Of a stretch of 64,000 nt of DNA, positions 38,771 to 49,524 are shown in pieces. A program made the translations under genes and the position numbers. Source of the stretch: Bdellovibrionales bacterium (GTDB taxonomy: Bacteria > Bdellovibrionota > Bdellovibrionia > Bdellovibrionales > Bdellovibrionaceae); the NCBI GenBank assembly GCA_016713585.1, contig JADJOV010000027.1, positions 124,001-188,000 on the forward strand, in the 5' to 3' direction. The stretch's first letter is position 1. Every line of letters starts with the position of its first letter. A model generated the notes under the pieces. The model ran no database searches and was not told the origin of the DNA. It saw only the letters and a list, made by a program, of their open reading frames with translations.

Positions 38771-40012
38771 TCAGTCCATCGCCTGAGCCAGAAAGATCTC
38801 TTTGGCTCGGGCCTGAAGGTTATAATCACTCGACATTGATGCTCCGTAGGCCCCACAGTCAGCAATCACCAAAAAGTCATTTTCTTTCACTAGCGAGAGA
38901 GGTCGAGAGCGGCTGAAAAAATCTGAGCTCTCGCAAATAGGTCCCACGACATCCACAATCTGGGTCTTTGAATCACGCAGAACCCAAGGGGTGATCCAAT
39001 GGTAGGCCTCATACAAAGAGGGACGAATCAAATGATTCATCCCAGAATCAGTAATCACAAAAGTTTTCTGGGCCGTTTCTTTGATATACTGCACTTGACA
39101 AACTAAAATACCGGCGTGAGCCACCAGCCAACGACCTGGCTCTGCTTGGATTTCAATCCCCTCTTGCACGAAATCGGCAAGCTCTTGTTGAATCACAAGC
39201 GCGTAATCCGCTAAAATTTGCAGTTCCCTCGCCGGGTTGACCTCTTCGTAAAGTATTCCGATCCCCCCCCCAAAATCAAATCGTTGACAGGTTGGAAATT
39301 GGCGACGAAGTTCATCAAAACAAGCCCTTGTTTTCCGAATACCTTCTCTAAGTCCTGAAAACTCGAGCATTTGTGAACCCAAATGCAAACTAACTCCGGA
39401 CAAAACCACCCAGGGACTTTGCTTTAATACATTTAATAGATCCGGGAGGATCGCAAGTTCCAAACCAAATTTGTTTTCAAGCAAACCCGTTGCAATATAC
39501 TTATGAGTTTGAATTTCCACATCGGGATTTAGTCTTAAGGCAACTGAGATTTTCTTTTTCATTTTCGAGCAAATGTCCGCAATCCGCTTGAGCTCAGACA
39601 AGCTTTCCACGTTGATTTGATGAATCTGAGATTCCACCGCGAATTCAATTTCCTTTTGCGTTTTTGCCACCCCACTGAACAGAATATCTCGGGGTTCAAA
39701 TCCGCACTCGAAAGCACGTTGAATTTCGCCACCGGAAACCGCATCGATTCTGCAACCGAGGGATTTTAGCCTCTTCAGGATCTCAGGAGATGGATTTGCT
39801 TTCAGCGCATAATGAACTGATACATGAGGAAGGGCATTCTTAAGAGCCAAGAACCTTTCTTGCACTAGGTCAAGATCATACACAAAACAGGGACCCGAAT
39901 AATCCGTGAGTATTGGAGCCAAAGAGCGACTATTGAATAAAAGCTCTTCCGCTCCGCTCTGAGCTTGATCGCTGATTTTTGTTTTTTGGTATTGTAAATG
40001 TTTTTTGAGCAT
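38771..40012 (-). CDS. lysA: Diaminopimelate decarboxylase
   Basis: Last step of lysine synthesis. PLP Lys in VHYALKANPSPEIL, HLGSQ, FDFGGGIGI (phosphate loop), EPGRWLVAHAG, CESSDFF (Cys at the active site of the partner subunit) and CGAYGASMSSDYN (family has GAYxxxMSSNYN). 413 residues from ATG 40012, intact. A longer frame to 40111 would run into the divergent gene and is rejected. The divergent starts are only ~15 bases apart, so promoters must lie inside coding sequence or transcription comes from further out. Confidence 0.9.
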   Translation of the reverse strand: MLKKHLQYQKTKISDQAQSGAEELLFNSRSLAPILTDYSGPCFVYDLDLVQERFLALKNALPHVSVHYALKANPSPEILKRLKSLGCRIDAVSGGEIQRAFECGFEPRDILFSGVAKTQKEIEFAVESQIHQINVESLSELKRIADICSKMKKKISVALRLNPDVEIQTHKYIATGLLENKFGLELAILPDLLNVLKQSPWVVLSGVSLHLGSQMLEFSGLREGIRKTRACFDELRRQFPTCQRFDFGGGIGILYEEVNPARELQILADYALVIQQELADFVQEGIEIQAEPGRWLVAHAGILVCQVQYIKETAQKTFVITDSGMNHLIRPSLYEAYHWITPWVLRDSKTQIVDVVGPICESSDFFSRSRPLSLVKENDFLVIADCGAYGASMSSDYNLQARAKEIFLAQAMD

Positions 40013-40027
40013 CATATATCCTAAGTC

Positions 40028-40705
40028 ATGAGACCAAATGTTAATCTTTTCGCCAGCAGCCCTCGTGGCCTTCCGGTTCTTAGTTATCAATTTTTTCAGG
40101 GCGGACCACAAGTTTTAATTCTGGGCGGCGTCCACGGAGATGAAATTGAGGGTGTTTGGGCGGCTCAAGCCCTCTTGTACAGTTTTATGCAAAATTTCCC
40201 CTATCGACTGAATTTGACCCTGGTTCCGGAATTCAATATTGAAGGAGTCCTCGAGCGACAAAGAAGCAATTCTCGCGGGGTTGATTTAAATCGAAACCTT
40301 CCCACTCGAGACTGGACGGCAGAAGTCCTCAATCCTCGTTACAATCCCGGCCCAAGTTCATTGAGCGAACCTGAAAATATGGGCCTGGTCCAGTATATTG
40401 AACAATCACAGCCCCGGCTTATTGTGAGTCTACACTCCTGGAAGCCCGTCCTTAACGTCAACGGCGACTGCCGCCCTGAAGCCGAAGTTTTGGCAAAGTT
40501 AACGGGCTACAGTATTGAAGAAAGTATTGGTTATCCGACCCCTGGTTGTCTTGGCAGCTATGCAGGACTCGAGAGAAAATCACCGACGATCACCTATGAA
40601 ATCGAAAGGGGCCTGAGCGCCTCTGAGGTGCTACGAGTTCACCCGCCCGCCATCTTAGAAATGCTCAAAATCACTGAAAAGAGGAATTCATGGACGACAA
40701 ATTAA
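40028..40705 (+). CDS. M14-family zinc peptidase (MpaA-like murein peptide amidase)
   Basis: 225 residues. Zinc ligands His and Glu in GGVHGDEIEG and His in VSLHSW; DLNRNLPT (substrate carboxylate) and catalytic Glu in TYEIERG. Size and motifs fit MpaA, which cuts the gamma-D-Glu-DAP bond of murein peptides. Its place between lysA and dapD suggests recovery of diaminopimelate from peptidoglycan, own or prey-derived (inference). Overlaps dapD by 16 bases. Confidence 0.75.
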   Translation: MRPNVNLFASSPRGLPVLSYQFFQGGPQVLILGGVHGDEIEGVWAAQALLYSFMQNFPYRLNLTLVPEFNIEGVLERQRSNSRGVDLNRNLPTRDWTAEVLNPRYNPGPSSLSEPENMGLVQYIEQSQPRLIVSLHSWKPVLNVNGDCRPEAEVLAKLTGYSIEESIGYPTPGCLGSYAGLERKSPTITYEIERGLSASEVLRVHPPAILEMLKITEKRNSWTTN

Positions 40706-41577
40706 AAACTGAGCTTGCAGAATCGATCGACACCCTCTGGGCCCAAGCAGAGGCCGGCAAGAATCCAGTCCATTTCTTGAGTGGCGAGAAAAACATGATC
40801 ACCAAGGTGATCGAACTTCTGGATCAAGGACAGCTTCGCGTTTGTGAAAAAGTAGAAAAGAATTCTTCTCAAACAGATGAGGCCGCTGCTGTCGAGCCTT
40901 CAACTTGGCTTGTTCATCAATGGATTAAAAAGAGCATTTTGCTCTATTTTCGAATTCAAGAAAACCAAGTGCTTCAGTCTGAGTTATTTAGCTTCGTCGA
41001 TAAAATTCCGCTCAAAAAATGGAATGGCACTGAGCATGTGCGAGTCGTGCCCCATGCTCTCACTCGCTACGGAAGCTTTGTTGAACCTGGGGCTATTCTG
41101 ATGCCTTCATATATAAATATTGGCGCCCGAGTCGGGGCAGGAACCATGGTCGACACCTGGGCCACGGTGGGCTCCTGCGCGCAAGTGGGAAAACACGTCC
41201 ATTTGTCAGGAGGGGTTGGTCTTGGGGGCGTGCTTGAACCAATACAAGCTCAGCCTGTCATTATTGAAGACAATTGCTTTCTGGGTTCTCGCTGTATCGT
41301 CGTCGAAGGAGCCCTTATCGAAGAGGGGGCCGTCCTTGGTGCGGGAGTCACCATAACTGCCAGTACCAAAATTCTCGATGTCACAGGAAATCAGGTCAAG
41401 GAATACCGTGGAAGAGTCCCTGCCCGCTCCGTCGTTATTCCAGGAACTCTTCCTAAAGATTTCCCCGCAGGAACTTATGGAGTTCCCTGTGCATTGATCA
41501 TTGGCCAACGCAAAGCGAGCACAGACTTAAAGACATCCCTCACTGCGGCCCTGAGGGACTACCAAGTGAGTGTTTAG
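40690..41577 (+). CDS. dapD: Tetrahydrodipicolinate N-succinyltransferase
   Basis: Fourth step of the succinylase lysine/DAP route. 295 residues, intact. Left-handed beta-helix hexapeptide repeats (GAILMPSYINIGARVGAGTMVDTWATVGSCAQVG), VHLSGGVGLGGVLEP, NCFLGSRCIVVEGA and GVTITASTKI are typical. RBS GAGGAATTC before the ATG. Works with lysA on the opposite strand. Confidence 0.95.
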   Translation: MDDKLKTELAESIDTLWAQAEAGKNPVHFLSGEKNMITKVIELLDQGQLRVCEKVEKNSSQTDEAAAVEPSTWLVHQWIKKSILLYFRIQENQVLQSELFSFVDKIPLKKWNGTEHVRVVPHALTRYGSFVEPGAILMPSYINIGARVGAGTMVDTWATVGSCAQVGKHVHLSGGVGLGGVLEPIQAQPVIIEDNCFLGSRCIVVEGALIEEGAVLGAGVTITASTKILDVTGNQVKEYRGRVPARSVVIPGTLPKDFPAGTYGVPCALIIGQRKASTDLKTSLTAALRDYQVSV

Positions 41578-41656
41578 TCAAATTTCGGGGTTATGAACCC
41601 AGCTGTGAGATAAGAAACGGAAGAAGAAAAAACGAAAATCTCGACCCCTTCTAAAA

Positions 41657-44259
41657 TCAGAACAACGGTTGACCTCCGGTGCCCTGTAGTCCCCTGATTC
41701 GTGTTTTGTAATTCCTCTGATCATTTTCACTCGCCAATGTAGGTTTCCGCCTCAAAAACTCCTCTGAACTCAGGAGGTCCTCGATCAGTTCATTGCCGGC
41801 CTCATCAAAAACTTGAACCCTATAGGAAACGGGACCATTTCTTGTTGACAAAATCTTGGTAACTTCAACGATTTGCCTCCTGGTAACTCCCATAGAATCA
41901 GTTGCCGTAAAATGATAAACTTTGCCTACTTCAACCCCAGGCAGAGATTGTAGTGCCCGGGGTCCACTCTGACCGGCCAATGAACCGGATACGGAAGTTG
42001 GGTCGCTCGATCCTGCACTCCCTGACGTTTTGTAGGTGACTGGTGGGCCCGTCCAAGGAACCATTTCCTTCGGATCAGGGATCCAAGCCCCATCCCCTGG
42101 GATGGAATCGCTATAAGTTATGGCTATGTCAGTTGCCGAAGGCTTGATTCCGCCACTTTCCGCAGGTCTCCCTGCTCTCTTCTCAGCGATTTTTTCCTTC
42201 AACCCCCGACTTGCATTAGTCACATTTCCCTCTCGATGCGCCCTGACAGCACCTTGTAGAGCACCTCTATCTTCCGCCGATACATTAACGGCTGTTAGAT
42301 ACTCATCGCCGTGATTTAACTTTTCATCCAGGTGATTCCAAAATCCCTCAACCTCCGCTCTGGATGCGGTATCATTTGGATCAACTTTGATTGAGGTTGA
42401 TGAAATGCTCTTTTTTACTATTTTATTTGTGATTGGATCCGTGAAAACGACCTCATAGTTTGGAACAAATTGTGAGTCCAAAAACCTATGGTGAACATAG
42501 GCAGAAACCTTAACCTTTGCACCTTCTGAATCCATAAGTTCCAAAGGCACAAAATCACCCTTCATTTTCTTCCCTTCTGGGCCTAATCTCAATGGTAGTT
42601 TGTTAAGGTCATAACCTTGCCATTTGCGATTTTCAAAATAACTCAGGTCATCCTCTGAATATCCAATTTCGCGAAGTTTCTTAATATCCTTGTCAATTGC
42701 CCCCAACGTCCTTGGCCCTGTTCTTCGTGCATCATTATCATCCCATTCTCTTCTGACATTCGCCCTTTGCCTTTCGAGAAGTTCCCGGAGTTTTTTCTCA
42801 TTGGCAGCGTTCAATTGACTCTGAGCAATTTCTTGTTTTTTCTCTGGAATTACTGGGTTCCTTCTTTTCATTTCTTGTTCCCACTGGGACAGAGTTTTCT
42901 GTTGAATCCAAGACCTGACAATCCCAATCTTGGGAGTCAGCCAACCCATGGTCGTTAAAGCAGCTGTTATTCCTGCTGGAGCTGCAGAAATTGCAGCGTC
43001 TAAAACACAATTATTTTCATCGATTCGTCTGAGCTCCGATTGAGTGAATTGAGTTAGGTCGGACGAACAAGCCGCCTTGGCATCAAACACAATGCCTTTT
43101 TCGAGACACTTTGTCTTATAAGCACTCCCAAAAGCTGCGGCATCAACTGCCACGGCTGACGCTCGTAAGATGGTAGCCGGAGGAGCGTTCAATGTTCTGT
43201 TGGCAACCTGCATAGTTAAAGTTAACCGCTGCGGCAAGGAAAGTTTGGCAACTAGTCCCGGAACACCCCCCACCGCAAATGACCCGACACCGATGGCCGT
43301 ATACAATTTATCGCGCCCTTTAGTATATTGCCCTCAATACGACAAAGCAACTTAACCATTGAGTCATCTCGTTCGTCGACCGCCTTCCTAAAATAAGCAT
43401 CTAGAGATCCCTTTTCGATCAAATCAATTTTTGTCCTATCTGTGAGACGGTCGTATAGCCTGGTTCGGCCCAAATTCTTATGCCGTGGAGCGTCTGCTGG
43501 GACGTCGACTGACTGAGCTTCAAGTTTTTCCTTGCTCTCAATCAACTCCCTTTTTACGTCTGGTATTTTTTTCTTAAATTCTACATTAATCAATTGCTTC
43601 GTCGGACTAGGATTCCTCTTCACAAGATCAAAAATGAACTCCTCCATTGTTTTTGTGGTTCCATTCCAGAAACCGGCAAGCGTGGTCCCTACAAGCCCTC
43701 TGTACCTCAACCAGTCGGCCTCAAGCTCTTTTTCCTTATCTCGGCTTTCTTGAAGATCTTTGTGACATTTCCTAAAAGCTTCATCTTTCTCACCATCACA
43801 GAGCTTTGCCTTTGAATTATTTTGACCAACTAAATGATCATACTTAACTCGAGCCTGGCCCGCAAATTTCATGTTTTCTTTAATGAAAGGAAGTTTATTA
43901 AAAATCTCTTCAGAGTTTACCTCGATAAGGGTTGAACTACTTTCGAACAATTTAGCATTATCGATTTGACAGGATATTTGTTTATGCTGCTGACTCGCAA
44001 GATCATTAAATAGCAACGTTTCTGCTATTTTATTTTCGCCCATTCTAGACCCAAGCACTGAATCAATTTTGATCGCACACTCTGCTTCATTTAGATGTTT
44101 ACTCAAGGGAATTAAATCTGCCGACTGAAGATTCTCGCAACTCTTATCCGAAAACTTGTTATGCAACCAAAGTGACGCTTCTGAAATAACGTCCGCACGA
44201 ACATCCGAGTGGCTCAGCAAGAGCCAAATTATGGCACCAGAAAAAAGACATTTCAGCAT
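41657..44259 (-). CDS. Large secreted protein of unknown function, frameshifted
   Basis: Two frames join near 43320 (GRDKLYTAIGVGSFAVGGVPGLVAKLSLP) to one ~865-residue protein. Signal peptide (SGAIIWLLLSHSDVRA), an N-terminal helical region with paired Cys, a small hydrophobic hairpin after the join, a long charged coiled-coil-like region, then a Gly/Ser-rich linker and a beta-rich C-terminal domain (VGKVYHFTATDSMGVTRRQIVEVTKI). No named family. Candidates are surface proteins or effectors. Confidence 0.55.
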
Positions 44260-44474
44260 ACTTTAATTCTCGGTCCATTCCTAAGAAAAATCAAATGAGC
44301 AGAAATGAGTGTCCTTCTTTGGAACTTCTCAAAATGAGAACTTGGAAAAAGTCACTTTCATTAGCCCGAGTGGGCAACACCACCTTTTTTCTCGCTCCAG
44401 TTCCAATTCCCGCGCTAGTTCCCATGCCCATAGATATTCCCCCGACTATTTATCCCCGTAGCGAATGGTATGGC

Positions 44475-45233
44475 CTATATGGGCCTCAGGTCATCTTCGC
44501 CCCAGCTGCCGCCGTCAACTATGGTCAGACTTCGAACATGACGGAGCTTATGAAGTTTCATTCTCATCTCTGCTGTGGCTCGATTGGAAAATTCGACTTC
44601 CACTTTTTCCAATGAGTCTAAATAGTCATTCCATGTGGAATCGCTCATTTGAAGATACCGGATACTAAAGTATTTTTGACGTCCGTCTGGGTCTGCTAGC
44701 TCTCGCAAACTTCTGTCTACAAGGATTTGCGCCCATTTTTTATAGAGTGAGATTGTAAACTTGCTCTTCCCAATCCATCTGACTCCGCGAGGCGTGGGGA
44801 CAACGATACGGTCATCCGGCAAAAGCTTGATCAGATTGAGCTTATCCAAAGTTCGAACCAGCGAATCTAAACGTTTTTTTTCAATCCGCATGATTTTATG
44901 GGCTTGCTCTAAGGTTCTTCGTTCATAAACTAAAAACCAATATAATAGAAAGCCCTCTCTTTGCCGTAAAAAGAAGTCCTCGATCTGAGGTTCAAAGGTG
45001 ACATTGAGCAACTCACGATTTTCTGCGGCCAATATCAGATCACTCAGACGGAGCCCGATCGCTCCACATATACTCTCAAGCCGTTGCAGACTACAGTCAT
45101 TTGCACTCATGATTTTCTTAAATCCAGACTCTGACCGACCAATTGCTTTTGCAACTTGTCCATAGTTGAGACCACGCTCCTTCATCACTTTTTTCAATTC
45201 CATAAAGATGAGCCGAGATGAGTGCGATTCCAT
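44475..45233 (-). CDS. Xre-type helix-turn-helix regulator
   Basis: 252 residues, intact. Residues 13-65 are a Cro/CI HTH (MKERGLNYGQVAKAIGRSESGFKKIMSANDCSLQRLESIC), then a winged-helix-like region (LVYERRTLEQAHKIMRIEKKRL...GVRWIG) and a C-terminal effector part. Resembles regulators common in Bdellovibrio. GGAG precedes the ATG. Divergent from the gene at 45338. Confidence 0.7.
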   Translation of the reverse strand: MESHSSRLIFMELKKVMKERGLNYGQVAKAIGRSESGFKKIMSANDCSLQRLESICGAIGLRLSDLILAAENRELLNVTFEPQIEDFFLRQREGFLLYWFLVYERRTLEQAHKIMRIEKKRLDSLVRTLDKLNLIKLLPDDRIVVPTPRGVRWIGKSKFTISLYKKWAQILVDRSLRELADPDGRQKYFSIRYLQMSDSTWNDYLDSLEKVEVEFSNRATAEMRMKLHKLRHVRSLTIVDGGSWGEDDLRPI

Positions 45234-45337
45234 AATTAGGTATCTCCTTGTATTCTAGTACCATATTTTGGTCCTTTTTACAAGATACTGGCTCCTCACC
45301 CGAGGGTCTGTTATCTCTGCACTTCAAGGAGTCCCAT

Positions 45338-46333
45338 ATGAAACTAAAAAATCCCGTTCTAAGCCTTAGCGTTCTGGTCATTTTAGTTATTTTTTCAAGC
45401 ATTTTTTCACAAACTGTTTTAAGCTCACAATCTGAATCTTCGAGTTTTAACGAAGTCTGGAATGTCGTGATGGATCGAGACTTTTCACCCAGCACGGAAG
45501 TTGAAACCACCGAGTTCTCGGTCTATGCCAAGGGTCTCCTACCCATTTATCCTGTTAACTATTCGAGCGTATTTGGCGACGGTGATGAACCGCTAACCAG
45601 AGATGCTGTGAGGACTACCACGGAAAGATTTGATTTTTATGACAGACTCCCTAAGCGCCTTCATCCCAATGGAGTCTGCGTTTCAGGGGTTTGGAAGGTC
45701 AGTGAACAAACGCCTTACACTGGATTACTGGGAAGTCAGGCCACTGGGCTTTTTATTGGTCGGATTTCAGTCGCTATGGGTCACACAGAGGCTCCTGAAA
45801 AAAGAGGTTTTGGGTTTGCAGGAAAAATTTTTCCAACACTAAACAAGGCCCAGCCAATTTTGTCTGCAAACTTCTTTACCGTTGATGTTTTGCTGGGAAC
45901 TCGCCTTCCCCAGGTTCTTGATGCGGCCATGACGAACGAACCCGAGACTGGTTTTGATTTTTCTTTGATTGGGCTGGGGTTGAAGATTGGAACCATTCTT
46001 TCAATGGCTGATTCAAATCCAGGATTTAGACCCCTCACTCAGCTGGCTCAGGCTGGAATTCCGATGACCGAGTCCCCGATTCAACCACGATGGATTCGCC
46101 TGAGAGCAGAAAAACCACTCAAAATGAATAAGGAACCTGATTTTAGAAATGAGATCCTCGTCGCCTTACAAGCGAATAAAACTTTGACCTATTTAATTGA
46201 AGTCTCAGATGTGACTTCAAATAGAAAGTCACAATCTGGGTGGACGCGAATTGGTGCCATTGAGCTTGACCAGGCCGAAGTGTCTTATGGTTGCGATCGA
46301 AGGCTTCACTTTTCACATCCTAAACTCAAGTAG
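45338..46333 (+). CDS. Secreted protein, possibly catalase-like fold
   Basis: ATG 45338 after AAGGAGTCC. Signal peptide, then ~300 residues with HPNGVCVSGVWKV, GLFIGRISVAMG, RGFGFAGKIFPT, NFFTVDVLLGT and TNEPE. These recall heme-dependent catalase-like proteins in layout (R-G-F-G/K-F), but the distal His and proximal Tyr are not obvious, so the assignment is weak. Probably controlled by the divergent Xre regulator (inference). Confidence 0.5.
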   Translation: MKLKNPVLSLSVLVILVIFSSIFSQTVLSSQSESSSFNEVWNVVMDRDFSPSTEVETTEFSVYAKGLLPIYPVNYSSVFGDGDEPLTRDAVRTTTERFDFYDRLPKRLHPNGVCVSGVWKVSEQTPYTGLLGSQATGLFIGRISVAMGHTEAPEKRGFGFAGKIFPTLNKAQPILSANFFTVDVLLGTRLPQVLDAAMTNEPETGFDFSLIGLGLKIGTILSMADSNPGFRPLTQLAQAGIPMTESPIQPRWIRLRAEKPLKMNKEPDFRNEILVALQANKTLTYLIEVSDVTSNRKSQSGWTRIGAIELDQAEVSYGCDRRLHFSHPKLK

Positions 46334-46369
46334 TTTGACTTTCAATTCGAGGTTTGCTTTGATCAGCCC

Positions 46370-47070
46370 ATGGGAAAAGGTTGGAAAACTTCGATAAAAG
46401 CTGCAAATGCCCAAAAAAAGGCATGGCGTTTACAAAATTAGCGCGAGAGATTCAGGTGGCTGCAAAAGCTGGTGGGGCGGACCCTCAAATGAATTCTCGC
46501 TTACGGTTAGCTATTGATGCTGCAAAAAAAGCATCCTGTCCTGTTGACACCATCGAACGAGCCATAAAAAAGGGCTCAGGCCAGGGTCATGAAGGGGCAC
46601 TCGTCGAAGAAGTCACCTACGAAGGCTATGGGCCAAATGGAGTCGGCGTCATTGTCGAATGTCAGACAGACAATCGCAATCGAACTGTTCCTGAAATCCG
46701 GCAAATTTTTAAAAGCCACGGTGGTCATCTTGGGGAACTCGGTTCTGTAGCCTGGATGTTTAAACGAGTCAGCTTGATTGAGGCCCACAAAGCAGGAACC
46801 TTTGACCCCGATGAGGAGGCCATTGAAGCTGGCGCTGATGAGGTTGAACAGTCGGAGGATTCTTTCCTTTTCTATGGGAGCCCAGATTCTGGAGACGAGA
46901 TTAGAAAAGCTCTGCAAGTTCGCGGTTGGATTGTAACTAAGGCAGAACTCGCCTACAAGCCCACAAATCCAACAACACTGACCCCAGAACAGCATAAAGT
47001 TGTTGAGGACTTTCTGTCCGAGTTGGACGATTACGACGATTCCCACCGAGTGTACGCAACTCTGTCTTAA
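46370..47070 (+). CDS. yebC: YebC/PmpR family protein, frameshifted in codon ~17
   Basis: From ATG 46370: MGKGWKTSIKAANAQKK then a frame break at an A run; one extra A restores QKKGMAFTKLAREIQVAAK, the YebC start. Downstream is complete: NSRLRLAIDAAKKASCPVDTIERAIKKGSG, YEGYGPNGVGVIVECQTDN, GSVAWMF. The family is DNA/ribosome-associated; some members regulate transcription, others help polyproline translation. Confidence 0.88.
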
Positions 47071-48074
47071 ACAGCTTGTCCCATTTTCTTCTGGAGATGG
47101 GCCCGATTGATGATGTTTTTCAGCCCTAAAAAAACCTGCTTATTGAATGGTTGTCCTAAGATGTCATTCATATAAGAAATTGCCTGGTCAGAATCATAGG
47201 CCACACCTTCACTTCGTGAATTGAAAATTAAACTTGTGTAATAGCTAGCCACAATAACAATTCGGCTCAAGGGACTGATCTTCAAATCCCGAACCCGTTT
47301 GGGAAAACCAGTCCCAATCGCATTTTCGTGATGCTCAGCGACGATCAACAAGACATCGCTTGAAACGTCCTTCAGATCCCGGAGCATCTCAACCCCTTTT
47401 GCTGGATGGGTCTCATAGAGCGCATTATCAGCAGGGCTCCAGAGGTGCCGAGGACGTTCCAAAAGAGCTTTGGGAAGATATCTAAGGCCAATATCAATCA
47501 ATAGAGCACCAAGAGCGACTTTTTCAACTGCGCCCTTCAGGTTAACATCCATTTCCTCACATAGCATCACACTGACCATACTTGTGGCCATCGCATATTT
47601 AGCTTCCTCTTCCTTGAGGTCCCTCAATATGTTCAAAATATCATTAAAATTCGAGACCGTTTTTCCCAGACCCAAAACCATATTCGAAACCCGCTGAAGC
47701 TCAACCAAAGAGGCAAAGCCTTTTTTATCAAAACATTGCAGCGCATTTGAGGCCAGCCCAACCATAAAACGAGCCTTCAACCCATCCGGCAGCGTCTTGT
47801 GCTGAACGGCCTTTTCGGTCATCGTCGTCACATAGTTGATCAAAATGGGAAGATCCAAGATCGCCACATAAACACTTGAATGAGCGTTTTTATAGCTCTG
47901 AAAATTCGAAAATTTAGATTTTTCACCCTTATTCCCAAGAATCAAATAATGATCCACCTTCATTTTAAGATACACGGTGACAGGCAGCACCATCCCATCA
48001 AAGAAAAAGTCCTTTGAAACCTGGGACATCGTCAGATCCTCAATTGAAACACCAGAACTATTTTCAAAAGCCAT
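47067..48074 (-). CDS. HD-GYP-like protein with degenerate HD site
   Basis: 335 residues, intact. C-terminal region has the HD-GYP layout: ALLIDIGLRYLPKALL (normally HDIGK), THPAKGVEMLRDL, and AEHHENAIGTGFPK (normally HHExxxGxGYP). The HD His is Ile and GYP is GFP, so c-di-GMP hydrolysis is doubtful; a c-di-GMP receptor or other scaffold is more likely. N-terminal 130 residues lack a known domain. Four-base convergent overlap with yebC. Confidence 0.75.
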   Translation of the reverse strand: MAFENSSGVSIEDLTMSQVSKDFFFDGMVLPVTVYLKMKVDHYLILGNKGEKSKFSNFQSYKNAHSSVYVAILDLPILINYVTTMTEKAVQHKTLPDGLKARFMVGLASNALQCFDKKGFASLVELQRVSNMVLGLGKTVSNFNDILNILRDLKEEEAKYAMATSMVSVMLCEEMDVNLKGAVEKVALGALLIDIGLRYLPKALLERPRHLWSPADNALYETHPAKGVEMLRDLKDVSSDVLLIVAEHHENAIGTGFPKRVRDLKISPLSRIVIVASYYTSLIFNSRSEGVAYDSDQAISYMNDILGQPFNKQVFLGLKNIINRAHLQKKMGQAV

Positions 48075-48319
48075 GCACCTTCGTCGGCCAAACCACAGCT
48101 CGACTTAAGTCACATAAAAAGATTTAATGGATCATTAGGGCTTGGCCAAAAAAATGAGCCAATTTGGAGCACTTATTCAGCCCAAGGAGAAATTTCTTTT
48201 TTGGAAGTGACCCCTGCTGACTCATGGCGCTGCATAGACATCTCACCACCTAAATCATCTGCCAATTTTCCTTCTGGTTGATCCATAATTTGTAGCAATT
48301 TTATACATAAAGAAATTAG

Positions 48320-48348
48320 ATGACAGACTCCCGTGCATGATCTATATT
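48320..48348 (+). promoter_or_regulatory. Promoter of the initiator tRNA
   Basis: -35 ATGACA at 48320-48325, 17-base spacer, -10 TATATT at 48343-48348, 26 bases before the tRNA. A GC-containing GGCTCTTCG follows the -10. Confidence 0.6.
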
Positions 48349-48374
48349 CGGCTCTTCGTTAAATGTCCCTTTTG

Positions 48375-48458
<84 letters not shown>

Positions 48459-48525
48459 CACCTGGAGAGATTGGTTAACTGATCGAATCCACAGGTAAAA
48501 TCAAAAAACGAAAAATTTAAAGTAG

Positions 48526-48557
48526 CACGCTCCCAGTGGGTTGGTGCGTGGGTTTTT
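48526..48557 (+). terminator. Possible terminator after tRNA-fMet
   Basis: CACGC...GCGTG outer stem with an internal CCCA/TGGG pairing, followed by GGTTTTT. Moderate strength; T run short. Confidence 0.45.
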
Positions 48558-48656
48558 CCAAAGGTTGAGAGGGTCAGGCAACCACTTCACTTTGCAAAAT
48601 GCACATCTTGATCTGTGGACACTCTCCTTGAAACTTTAAAAAAGGAATTCGTCCAC

Positions 48657-49489
48657 ATGAAAACAACGCTTTCACAAATAAACGAAGTGGTTGGCACCTA
48701 CGTCGGCGAAGGTATCAATCACGAGGGACAGCCTTTCGAGGGACGTCTTCAAATTGAAAGCTTACTCGATGGACGCGGTTTCGATTTGAGGTTCACAGCA
48801 ACAGGCAAAGACGGCAAGGTCTATCACAAAGAAGAGTCAACGATTGCCCCGTCGATCCAAGAGGAGCTGACTCTCTGGAATTTTAATACAAACACTCCAG
48901 GCCTTGTTCCTCATGAAATTCGAAAAAGCGATTCAAAGGATGGCGCTCAGCTGTCCCTCGTATTTGGCTTCAATCAACCTTCCGACAAGAGCACGTTTCG
49001 AGAAGAAGTCGCCCTCGACATCTGGGACCAGAATTCCCTATCATATACATATTCTTGGGGCCTGCCTGGCGGCGATTTTCAGGAGCGCTCTGGTGTTCGT
49101 ATGGCGAAGATCGAACTAGCAAACTCTCCCCATGCCTTGCTTGAAAAGTATAAAGTTGAGATCAACAAACACAACTTCGATACTCTTGAACCCCTGATTT
49201 CCAAAGACTGCAAATTTTGGTTTTCGAGTGGCACTTTTGTGGGCTGAAGCAAACCCGCAACGCGTTCGAAAAGACCTGGGGCTTAATCAAAGAGGAAGTT
49301 TATTCGCTAACAGATATTGAGTGGATTGCGGAATCGGATCTCGCGGCGGTCTGCACTTACACTTTTCATTGGAAAGGTCTGATCGATGGGAAGCCTGGCG
49401 AAGGCAAAGGAAGAGGAACCTCGTGTTTTCGCAATGAAACGGACGGATGGAAAATCACCCACGAACATTTGAGCAATTTTCCCAAGTAA
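48657..49489 (+). CDS. Two-domain protein: lipocalin-like/DUF1579-type plus SnoaL-like, frameshifted
   Basis: ATG 48657 after AAAGGAA. N-terminal ~150 residues are a beta-barrel-like sequence (VVGTYVGEG...FEGRLQIESLLDGRGFDLRF). C-terminal ~110 residues begin LLEKYKVEINKHNFDTLEPLISKDCKFWFSSG and end GWKITHEHLS, typical of SnoaL/DUF4440 (NTF2-fold) proteins. A one-base shift at ~49240 (TTTTGTGGGC) separates frames in the SnoaL part. Activity unknown. Confidence 0.55.
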
Positions 49490-49524
49490 TGCCGGAGTAA
49501 ATTAAAAATTTGATCGGAGAAACT

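Noticed and set aside
44295..44668. Plus-strand frames before the Xre regulator
   Set aside because: Antisense to an intact HTH gene and no RBS or family resemblance.
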